NCBI GenBank assembly: GCA_025766275.1
Contig: JAFKAC010000008.1
Coordinates: 248,001-312,000, forward strand
Direction of reading: 5' to 3'
Length of the DNA stretch: 64,000 nt
Source of the DNA: Lactarius indigo
Taxonomy: Eukaryota > Basidiomycota > Agaricomycetes > Russulales > Russulaceae
The notes beneath the pieces are model-generated. The model was not told the origin of the DNA and searched no databases. It worked only from the letters and a program-made list of their open reading frames with translations. A program made the translations under genes and the position numbers. Each line of letters begins with the position of its first letter. Position 1 is the first letter of the stretch. Shown in pieces: positions 10,717 through 19,936 of the stretch.

Positions 10717-12069
10717 CTAGGCCCGCGCAGTAGCACCATCCATATCCTTGTGCTTGCGGAGATGCGAGATATCAGCTACCACAGTGCCCGAATGCAGCGT
10801 CACCTTTTTCCACATGCGATCGTCAACGACGCAGACCGAGGCACGCAACCGAAACATCCGCGTGTCCTTCTTGCGGAAGAGCGAGATGGGGATGGGCACC
10901 CAAAACTTGACGTACCACTGGTTCTTGCGCACTTGCGCGTCTGACCAGTCTTCTTGCATGATGATTCCGAGCGACGGATCGAACACCAGAGATTCCGCAA
11001 GCTCCTTCTTCGAGAAGTGTGCGCCGCGGAAACACGTCGAGAACACCGGCAGAGCGTTCGTCTCGGTGGAGAAGCGGCCCTCGTATGCGAGCGTCGCGCA
11101 TTCAATCTCGACTGCGTGAATCGCCGGGAAATCGACCGAGGCCTGGTTGTCCTTCAAAACAAGAATGCCAGGCCATGCGTACAAGGAGCTTTGTGGATTT
11201 CGACTTAGTACGTAGATCATCACCAGTAAACTAATATAAGAGCAAACGCACTCGTCGTCGAGGTCCCACAGCTCGGTATGCACCTTCGTGGGCGCTATCC
11301 TGAGGTCAAACCGATCCAGAGACGCTCGTGGAGCTGGACCAGAAGCGTCGGAAACGGCAACATACGAGGACGACGACTCTCTAGCGTGGCGTGGCGTACA
11401 CGGGAAAGATTTAGGGCGTTCTGAAGCGCCAACAGGGGTCGAGTTGCGGGTGAAGGTGACGGGAACGGGGACGGGGACGGGAATACATGAGGGCTGGTTG
11501 GAGATCATGTCGCTTACAGTGCCGTGCATTGTGGGGAACTCGATGGCCCCCACTCGACGGAGTCTACGACGAGGTGTATCTCCGGGGGAGCGATTGATGA
11601 TCTCAGACAGTGGCCGCGATACCTCTAATGATGATGGAATGATCGAGTCGGTTGATACACAAGAAAGAGCGGTTGATGTGGTTCCTTTGACCGGTCGCGC
11701 ATCTTCAAGTTTTTTGCGAGGGCGGATCGTTACCACGGAAGACGTGGAGATGAGACGTTGTCGAACCCGGTGCGGGCGCTCACCGGCAACTCTATCACCA
11801 CGGCTTCCGTTCTCATCGAGCGTATCTCTACGTGCGCGTTTCTTTGTAGGCGTGGTAGGCACGGGAGGGGCAGGACGTATTGGCACCGGCATAGCATCAA
11901 GTTCCAGCTGCTTGTACTTCACAGTCTTTGTCAGAGATGTGCTCGACTTGGCCTGCATGTCTGCGCTGGTGGATGCAACAGCCGAGACGCGGCTGATAGA
12001 CGCCTGAGTGGATAGCTTCGGTTGGGGCTTGGAAGGACAAGAAATAGAAAGAGAATGGTGGGTGGCCAT
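10717..12069 (-). CDS. Conserved-looking protein of unknown function
   Basis: I do not recognise this protein. Reading from the ATG at 12069 gives about 434-450 residues (an in-frame ATG also exists at 12114). The first ~270 residues are Ser/Pro/Arg-rich and probably disordered, with a VPVPVPV tract encoded by a GGGACG-type hexamer repeat. The last ~170 residues look folded: LYAWPGILVLKDNQASVDFP, ECATLAYEGRFS, EDWSDAQVRKNQWYVKFWVP and RMFRLRASVCVVDDRMW, a strand-rich pattern. A 48-nt segment (11251-11204) begins GTGCGT and ends AAG. It can be removed as an intron without changing the frame, and I favour that. Function and localisation cannot be stated. Confidence 0.7.
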   Translation of the reverse strand: MATHHSLSISCPSKPQPKLSTQASISRVSAVASTSADMQAKSSTSLTKTVKYKQLELDAMPVPIRPAPPVPTTPTKKRARRDTLDENGSRGDRVAGERPHRVRQRLISTSSVVTIRPRKKLEDARPVKGTTSTALSCVSTDSIIPSSLEVSRPLSEIINRSPGDTPRRRLRRVGAIEFPTMHGTVSDMISNQPSCIPVPVPVPVTFTRNSTPVGASERPKSFPCTPRHARESSSSYVAVSDASGPAPRASLDRFDLRIAPTKVHTELWDLDDECVCSYISLLVMIYVLSRNPQSSLYAWPGILVLKDNQASVDFPAIHAVEIECATLAYEGRFSTETNALPVFSTCFRGAHFSKKELAESLVFDPSLGIIMQEDWSDAQVRKNQWYVKFWVPIPISLFRKKDTRMFRLRASVCVVDDRMWKKVTLHSGTVVADISHLRKHKDMDGATARA

Positions 12070-12461
12070 ACCTGATGGACCACGGGCTGAAAGACAGTGT
12101 AAGGAAAAGAGCACCCACCGACAAGGCCAAGCTCAGGTGCTCCTGTTTATATCATGTGGCGGATGGCAACAACATCCACATATCAAAAAAAGGGTAACCC
12201 GCCATTGTTATGCCACAGCCGGGGATAGCTGTCGTGACAGAATGATCGCTAACTGAGAGCGCAATTCACTCTATTATTCGAAGCGCGGCTACCTTCCTTA
12301 TTCTGCTTGACGCCCGGCTCACACGGGTACCAAATGTTCAAAGTCAACTACTACCGAGTGCCTCACATAATAATACTACAATCCATAACTCGGCATGGCA
12401 TGTGGTCATGTATTTTGTACTTAGACAGGTGACGAGGATAGACAAAGCCGATGAGGACCCT
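12070..12461. other. Intergenic, eL37 3' flank
   Basis: About 390 bp between two minus-strand genes. It contains the leader of the unknown gene and the 3' flank of the ribosomal gene. No further feature is supported. Confidence 0.5.
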
Positions 12462-13148
12462 TCATGCTGCAGAGGCGGGTTGATCGCGCTTCTTGGCCAC
12501 CGTATTCTCCCTAGGCGTCGGTGGCGACTATACTCAGATTTTACGACAGCGAGTCGAAAGATTGTAACGCACCTGAAACCATTCTTGAATCGTCTTGAGA
12601 CATGTTTGAGGTACCGCATCCTGCCGGTCCCTGTGGTTTTTCGGCGCTTGGCCTTTTGTCCCCACTCGTAGGAGCGCAGCTTCGCTCTGGGATAGCCGCA
12701 CTGTGCGCAGTCTAAAAAATACAAATTTCGTGAGGGTTTGATCGTACAGGGCGTCAGACAAACGGACCCTTGTGTTGTTTGTGGAAAGAACGGTTGCCGC
12801 AGCGGCGGCAGAGCGTATGCGACTTGGTGTGGCGCTTACTGGAGTACGCATCGGAAAGGTGGTTCAACGACGCAGCAGGAAGAAGGGACGCACCCAAAGG
12901 ACGATGTACCTATAGAAAGAGGACTGTCAGTTGATCACCCTCTGGACTGAGCTTCTAGGACACGGACCTTTCGTCTATAGAAAAGAAATGGGTCAGTCAG
13001 TAAAGGTTTAGGATTGGCGATAAGAAAGAGTCATCCAGACGGTCCAACACCAATCCAGCCTTTAGAACCTCGAAATACCATCCATTCATTCCATAGGAGG
13101 GACCCCTATTCATCGCACAGAGACATATAGACGTTGTGGACTCACCAT
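12462..13148 (-). CDS. RPL37: 60S ribosomal protein eL37
   Basis: This is a small zinc-binding protein of the large ribosomal subunit. Six exons close in phase: 13148-13146 (the ATG alone), 12974-12968 (7 nt), 12909-12894 (16 nt), 12838-12768, 12711-12573 and 12510-12462, giving 94 residues. The sequence reads [20 protein letters not shown] and continues with the zinc ligands CRRCG and CAQCG, then [20 protein letters not shown] and [10 protein letters not shown], as in eL37. Every donor is GT and every acceptor AG. The first 22 coding bases after ATG are split over two micro-exons. The first intron (about 170 nt) directly follows the start codon, a layout often seen where ribosomal genes carry regulatory introns. 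Confidence 0.95.
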
Positions 13149-13356
13149 CTTGCCGTTTTCTTGTCAAGTGTCGTCGACGGCGTTGCCCGATAGGGTTTGT
13201 CTATGCTTGAGCTTGAATTCTCAAATGCGGGTGTGGCTGTACACAGTGCCGTGGGAAAGTGGTCTCGTTTGTTTTTCAAACTTGCTCCGAACCCCGGACA
13301 CCAGTCATCATTTCATGTTTTCCTAACACGACACAACGCCCATATGAGTACAACAA

Positions 13357-16300
13357 TCACTCCTCAAATCCTCCTATGGTACGTAAGCCCTCAACAACCC
13401 GCTTGTATTCGCGCAAAAGTTCCTTCACTTCCGACAAGCGAAGGTCGTCTGCAGCTATCTCCAAAAATCGTTGATTTGGCGGGGCGATGCGCAGAGGAAT
13501 GGGAGACGGTGCACGACTTGACAAAGGTGTCTCTACACGATTTGCGGAGGGAGTCGGGGCTCGAGGAGGAGGAAGGAGCGAGGACGGCCGCGAAGACGGT
13601 GGAGAGCCCTTGTGGCAAAGGTCAATAAAGGACAAAAAAAAAAAAATCTAACGCAAAACGAGTACCACGAGCGGTTGTGCTTGCTGCGGCCCAGACAGTC
13701 GCGCGAGTCCAGGCATGCTCGCAAGGCGATCAGTAAGGCTCTTTCGAGTTTGCCGCCGGCGTGCCGCACGACCCATCATGCTCTCAAAGCTGCGGATACT
13801 GCGCGTGTCGTGTCGATCGTCGTCTCTCTCCTGCTCGTCGTCATCTTCATCTTCATCTTGGCTGTGGTCCTCCGCACTGCTCTCTGCGTCCGATCCATAC
13901 ACGGAGCGCACTGAACCTGGCCGTGAAGACACATCCACCATCATCTGCCCAGACTCCTCGGCCGTCGTCCCCGCCGTGCTCGCAAATGATCTCGCGCGAT
14001 CACGGCCAGGGAGTGATGCGGCGAGACTAGCAATCGAGAATCCACTCTCGCGGCGCAGAAGCCCGAAGCCCGGACGTGCCGCGTTCCATGGCGCGGCCTC
14101 TTGTTCCGGACTTAGACCTTCTGGTGGTGCGGCTGCGTTGGGATCAGCAGCGGTGCCGGGTAGAAGCGCACGGAGTACACCAAATCCTTGATCAACAACT
14201 CCGAGGATGACTTTATTGGCAGAACCAGCAATTGCATCAACTTGCTGCTCGACGCCACGGCGTAAACGTGCGGGAACGCCTTCGGGTGAGACTGGAGGAG
14301 CCTGAGACTCTAATGCTGCCCGATGAACAGGTATAGGGGTTAGATCCGCAGTGCTAAAAAAAAGGTGTAAGCCTGGGAAGCCACTCGGATAGTCAGACAA
14401 ACCTCATGACTTTCTTCTCGCTCTCTCCCAGTCCTAGCGCCTTTAGATCGACATTCTCAAGGAAATCCGCAACAGCCATGAGGTTGACCAGGCAGTAACT
14501 CCCTTCTCCTCCCACGCGTTGGTTCCTGAAACGTTGGGTATAGAGTAGATGTGATACGAAATGCGATGGGTTTGCTTTGACAACAGCAAAGATCATCAAC
14601 GGCAGGATAATATCGCCCGAAACAGGCGTCGGAGATGACGAGCGAGAGCGCATCGCAGCAGGAGGCGTTGGGGCCTGAGTTGGGGGTGAATCGTACGAAG
14701 GCAGGTATCCCGGCTGATTTGCGTGGCCCAAAGTGGCAGACGCAATGGAAGTTACCTCCTCAGCGGCGACGGGCGATTCTACAAGTATTCGCGTTTCAGA
14801 ATCTGGGGAGACAATTATGGGTGGTGGTCTTGCGTCAACGGGTGGCGCGCTCTCATCACCGGGCTCAGTAGGACGATCGTTGATAAGGTGTGAGGCCTCG
14901 GGGTTCTTTTGGTTCTCCAATTCGGCTTCCGACTTGAGTCGAATAGGGGGCAAACGTGAGAGACCATCTAGAAGCAACCTCAGTGGCGATGATACTGGAG
15001 CTTGGTAACGGGCTCGTACCAACAACGGCCTTGTGTGCTGCGACCAAAACAGCAGCCTTGTCCGCTGGGCACCGAGTTTCCGGGTTCTCAAGACGAGAAA
15101 GTACTGCACAGATAAACGTCGATAAGCCAGGATCGCAACCCACGGTTCTAAATGCGCACTGTCACCACAAGCCTTTAGGACAGCTTCGACGCCGGCACCT
15201 GCCGCGCCAACATCAACACCGAGGTGTTCTAAACCGAGGTCAAGCATATTGAGCGCGGCGACGCGACTAGAAAGTGCTTCGTCGTGTGAAGCATCGTCGG
15301 ACTTGGGCAACAAATACAACCTGATACAGGGTTAGCCGCGGAGTGATGAAAAAGACGCGGCGAGTAGACCTGTCGTAGAATTGGGCGCAAATGACACGCT
15401 CCACGGCTTCGAGAATTTCGTGCGCATGCTGCTCGCTCACGACTTTGCCATTCGAGCGGCGTTCACGTGCCTTTTCCTGTTCTGCCTCGAGCAAGTTGTC
15501 GCGAATAGGCCGTGCCGTGGAGGGACTACCTCCAGTGAACAGACCTTCCTCAAGCTCCGTATAAAACGCTTGGAACTGCGCTGCGAGTTCTTCGGCCGTT
15601 TCCTGCGGAGGGTCTATGATATATGGGGCAGAGGACGCCGCTCCGAGCTTCGCATCACCACTTTTCACGAAGGGGTAAAGCCCTATGGTAAAATCGTACA
15701 CGCGACCAATAGCCCAGGGAGGAACTCCGGACGCTAAAAGTGTCTCTTTCACTTCGTTCTTGAGCGTCTTGTTGATCGCTTTGCCTATGTCCTTGCGCAC
15801 GATGCGGCGATCGATTGTATATGCGGCAACTTCTATGGCGTGTTCATGCTCTGTATTCTGTGGCGGCGGCATTGGCGTAGGAGTGGCAGGAACGGAAGCC
15901 TTTCCGAAGAGTGAGGCGAAGGAAGAGGAAAGGCGCGAAGGACCGGTCTGAGAAGATGCACGTTGTCCGGGCCGTGGTGGGAGGGGGGGCTTGGCAGCGA
16001 CATGAGGTGGAAGGGGGAGAGAATGTGTGTGAGCGGAGAGGGTAAATGTGGGATATTTTTGAGAAAAAGTGGACGAGGGTATTGTGGGAAGTGGAGAGAG
16101 AGACGCAAGAGCGGTAACGCGTGTTGCTGGCGCCAAAAGTCCCTCAAACGCCTTACTACCCGGTAAAAGTGAAGACCGGAAGGTGAGTGTTTCGCTATGG
16201 GGCCGATGATGAGTCTCCGACATACAATAAGTGTGGTAGGCTTACCCTACGAGCATTCCTCTCAACCCGGACAGAGTCACCATTGAAACGGTGTCTCCGG

Positions 16301-16918
16301 AGGGACTCTCGCAAAGAGCAACGTGATCTCTCACAAAATCAGGCGTGATATCAGTATGTCCTCCGCTCTCAAGAGGTAGTAGAAGTGTTCCCTGGAAATC
16401 AAGTCATGAGAGAGCGGAATCTCTAGGTAGTGTATAACGATGGGCACCTTCCCCACAATTAGGGCATTCCAGACGTCTGTCCATTCCGGATTATTATCAT
16501 GCTCCGCTACGAGCCTCTCCAGGATATCCCAACCGACGCTATTGGTTTCCAGCCCGATCGACTGAGCGCCTGCCTTGAGATTCATCAACTGGAGTTTGTT
16601 AGCGGCTGAGCTCCCTCCTGACTGCTGTTGAGGAGAAACGGATAATGAAGACTGGAGGGTGGTCCCGGTAGTAGGAGCGGTACGATGTCGAGGGGTATAC
16701 GTTGCATAACGCGTCCCAGGGGGAGAGGCGTCGAGCGTGTCAGAGGTTGGTGCTGCGGCATTGACTGGTGCAGATGCTGGAGTAGGGGAAAGCAAAGGGT
16801 GGGCGGTGAGTGCCTCTCGAGTAAGTGAAGGTGTAGGGGATGGTATTCGCTGTATGAGAGAGCCCTGAGCACGACCTATAGATCCCGAGGGAAAGAGGTC
16901 GTCGCGTCTGCTTGACAT
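13357..16918 (-). CDS. VPS9-domain protein, putative Rab5-family GEF
   Basis: This is a large guanine-nucleotide exchange factor candidate for Rab5/Vps21-type GTPases in endosomal traffic. Exons 16918-16448, 16391-16246, 16194-15370, 15320-15166, 15103-15020, 14967-14403, 14353-13666 and 13608-13357 close in phase (~1061 residues). The VPS9 core (~480-745) contains ENPETRCPADKAAVLVAAHK, SGDIILPLMIFAVVKANPSH, LLYTQRFR and EGSYCLVNLMAVADFLENVD. The conserved Asp and Pro (GDIILP) and Tyr are present, and the Thr of Rabex-5/Vps9 is replaced by Val. A ~120-residue Pro/Ser-rich insertion splits the core. The N-terminal part (SVGWDILERL, LVTLSGLRGMLVG-like) and the C-terminal LSEVKELLREYKRVVEGLR block look conserved. 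The residues 900-980 region is very acidic. The closest yeast counterpart is probably Muk1. Confidence 0.85.
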
Positions 16919-17218
16919 CGTTAGCGTATAATGGGACGCGGCGGCTTAGATTGACGAGCCCAACGAGCTGTCATCGAGTCATCGGTGGCCAACATGCTAA
17001 TGCTGTACTATCTCTCGATTAAGGAAGCGCAAACAATATATTTCTCCTGTATTAGAGTCCAATAAAGAGCTCGACGACAACGAGCGAAAAGTACAGCAAT
17101 GTCCTCCGTTGATGACACGCGTGAGATTGGTGACCCCATTTGGGCGGGCGCAATTCACATGGTGTCTACAGCCCTTTTGGCTTAACAGATCCGCCGCGAC
17201 CAGCGTCCTTTTCAACTG
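16919..17218. promoter_or_regulatory. Divergent promoter region
   Basis: The 300 bp between the VPS9 gene (-) and the coiled-coil gene (+) must carry both upstream regions. I see no clear TATA element. Confidence 0.45.
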
Positions 17219-18110
17219 ATGGGCAGCGATTCTCCCCCACCAGCGGAACACATCGAACGCAGCGATCTTGACAAGCACGAGTTTGCACAGTACATCCTTC
17301 AAGAGCATGGCACGTATTTTCCAAAGTGGGCCACCGGCACCTGCAGCCTCATCGCGGCGTCCGGCCGGAAATACTGACACTAGTACAGATTCAGTGATAT
17401 GTCCGTGTTCGTGGAATCGGCCCCCAACCTGAAACAACGAATCAATCAGTTACAAGCACAACACTCTACCGATCTCGAGAAGCTTTATGCACATCAAGCA
17501 GCGCGGTACCTCGACGATGCACTGGACCGTTATCTAGCTCGAGACGAGGAGGACGACGATGGCTATGTGAAAGCTATCGAGGTCCGTCCTAGTCCAATCT
17601 TTCCCATGGACAGCCCTGATGGAATTCACAACATAGGAGCTGTATGATGGTTCTCGTCGGGAGAGGACGAGTCTAGAAGCTACGTTTGATCGCGAAACGA
17701 CGCTTGTGCGTCTTGCGCACATGGAGACTGTGGCACCTCTCCAATTAAAGACCGCAACAAAACAGAAGGAAGAAGAAGAATTGCGGAGGCGACGAGAAGC
17801 ACAATTTCCCCAGTCCGCGGTCGAGTACTACAGTCATCATGACAAGGAGTTACAACAACGTCTAGCGCGCTTCTTGACTTCGGATGCCATTATTCAAGAG
17901 AAGATGTTGAACGAGTATGGATGGACATGGCGACAAGTACAAGGACTCAAAGAGGTATATTCGAACGACGTAAGGCTGATCCGATCTATTTCGCATCGCA
18001 TCCAAAAACAGATGTTTTTGCAGCCCTCTTTCAGAGACGACATACAGAGAAGGGTAGCTGTTGTCAGAGACCCCCGAAGAAAACCGACCCTCACATCGTT
18101 TCATACATAA
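17219..18110 (+). CDS. Coiled-coil protein of unknown function
   Basis: I do not recognise this family. Exons 17219-17313, 17389-17581 and 17637-18110 close in phase from ATG to TAA (~253 residues). The first part reads MGSDSPPPAEHIERSDLDKH and continues through HEFAQYILQEHG. Helical, charged stretches follow: NLKQRINQLQAQHSTDLEKL, QKEEEELRRRREAQFP and TSDAIIQEKMLNEYGWTWRQ. The pattern predicts coiled coil through the middle. The last 50 codons are uncertain: around 17960-18110 a second frame (ADPIYFASHPKTDVFAALF) is equally protein-like, so an unseen intron may change the C-terminus. No signal peptide or membrane segment is visible. Confidence 0.6.
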
Positions 18111-19026
18111 GGATGAGTTGCCTCGGGGCGCCAAGGTAAATTAGTTTAGCACGGTCAAAAATGGAAGAGCAGGCTACTAATTGCCTATGGCGTTTGTCAG
18201 GGCCGTTGTCCGGAGTGCCTGTGGGTTGTTGCGGATGCGTTTCAAGTTGTTTATGATGTATGACGGCGGTGAGACCGTGGGCGTCGCCAAGTGCACGCCT
18301 CTAAGGATTTGTGTATTTGGCTACCAGGTTCAGTTCTACGGACGGGCAGTGCATTATCGGCGTCAGGACTAGGAACTCCGCTCACATAACGACGGCGTGT
18401 CCATGTGATGTGAGGCGATCTTGTTGTCGAGAACGGGCGTTGGGACCGCATGATCTACCGGCTCTTTTTTTTTTTTACTTTATGCGAAAAAAAAAAAACA
18501 GGAAGATATGAAGTAAAGTAGCGTTCGGGAGTGCAGCCGTAAAACCGGGAACCCGGGAGTGGGCGTGTAAGAGCAACACCCGTAGGAACAGCGTTACCGT
18601 GAGCATTGATGCGGCCAAACTTGAGGTGCTTCAACACAGCCAGGAACTCGAAGTCTCCCGCGCTCGTACATCTAACAGATTAACAGATCTTTCATCATCA
18701 CCGTTTCGTGTCATGGCTATCTCCTCAAACCAATCGTCGCTCTGCCTACTTCACAGCATTGCCCACATCGAACCCGTCCAACTCGGACATGGCCGTCGTC
18801 TCCGCCTTCGATTGTGCTACACACCCGTCCCCACAAGCGAGGTCCTATAAATCCGGCACTCGAGCCCAGACGTGGTTACCATTCGGCTCACCCTTACGTC
18901 CGTTCCATTCGAATTTCATCCGGAACCTCCCTATTCCAATTCCCGCTTCGTACAGTACACGATAAACATCTGTCGCGACTCCCTATACTACTTGTGTCTC
19001 TCCCCATCCTTTCGTTCTGTCAGGTC
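18111..19026. other. Intergenic with poly(T)/poly(A) inverted pair
   Basis: About 900 bp with no gene that I can defend. At 18465-18499 a run of T is followed 13 bp later by a run of A, which could fold back. The stretch 18660-19020 is pyrimidine-rich and likely the leader and promoter of the next gene, ending in a TCTGTCAG acceptor-like motif just before its ATG. Confidence 0.45.
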
Positions 19027-19585
19027 ATGTCTACCGTCACTCGTCAATACATGCCGCCCAATGGACGACTTCAAACGACCAATCTGGTGCGTAGCCATCC
19101 TATCCCTTGCCGTACGTCAGTTGGCTGAACTTATCACGTGCAGCCATACCAGACAGACGTTCCTCGCGCAGTCGCGTCCCTCCTTGAGACAACCAAACAG
19201 CTGCAGGAGACCTTACGACTGTGGAGCGTGTTGCAGGTGTCAGAACAACACGTCAGTGATGTGTATGTGCGTCTGGGCGCCGAATTCAATTCGACAGTGG
19301 TCGCGTTTCAACACTTTGGTATCGATATGAGGCGCGTTCGATATGTTTTTACCCCATCATCTCTCACTGATGCCGCGTGGTCCCTATAGCGAAATATTTC
19401 AGATTCCACAAGACTTGCGCGCAGTTCTCGAAGCGTGTCTAAGCGAGGACGCATCAACGCAGACCCTGAACAAATACCTGCCGCGGGTGCGACAAATTAT
19501 CGCGGCGCTGTTGCGCGGGCTGCAGAGCAAGCAAGCCGCTTATTGGAACGCAGTTGGAGACGCTGGTCCTTCAACCCGCCGTTGA
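19027..19585 (+). CDS. Stand-alone Bud6/Aip3 N-terminal-type domain protein
   Basis: Exons 19027-19086, 19144-19331 and 19390-19585 give about 147 residues. The protein matches the N-terminal module of the actin/formin regulator Bud6 (Aip3): LLETTKQLQETLRLWSVLQ, VSDVYVRLGAEFNSTVVAF, then LRAVLEACLSEDAS and LPRVRQIIAALLRGLQSKQ. Bud6 proteins normally continue for several hundred residues into a C-terminal actin/formin-binding region. Here a stop follows at 19583 and an AATAAA at 19670-19675, so the gene seems to consist of this domain alone. The second intron is drawn with a GC donor (19332), which gives the best protein. A GT donor at 19336 with the AG at 19402 also keeps the frame. It could be a truncated paralogue or a domain-only gene. 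Confidence 0.7.
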
Positions 19586-19936
19586 GAGAACGATGGTTAC
19601 TCTGTGGCGCTGGATGTCGCCACTGACGCGAGGAGTGATTGGGTATATTAGATGCGCATGCAAGCCTTCAATAAATAGTGTTATTACTGTAGCAGTCTTC
19701 GTACGGGCACCTGGCTCGTGCGGTGTATAAATTATGCGATGATTATGTTAATTTATCTAATAGATCGGCACGCATTCTGCTGCCAGAAGAGGAGACGCAC
19801 TCCCCGACACGGTCCGGGACTGTCCGTGCTGTGCCCCCTTGGGTCTAGCTGATTCAGCTGGTTCAGCCCCAACGTACACAACTCATAAGTACGAACCGCG
19901 CTACTTCGCGTACGCGCAAGTCAACATCGTTTGTAT
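19586..19936 (+). promoter_or_regulatory. Intergenic with terminator and TATA-like signals
   Basis: The interval holds AATAAA at 19670-19675 (Bud6-like gene) and TATAAAT at 19726-19732, about 205 bp upstream of the next ATG. Both are single short matches. Confidence 0.4.
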
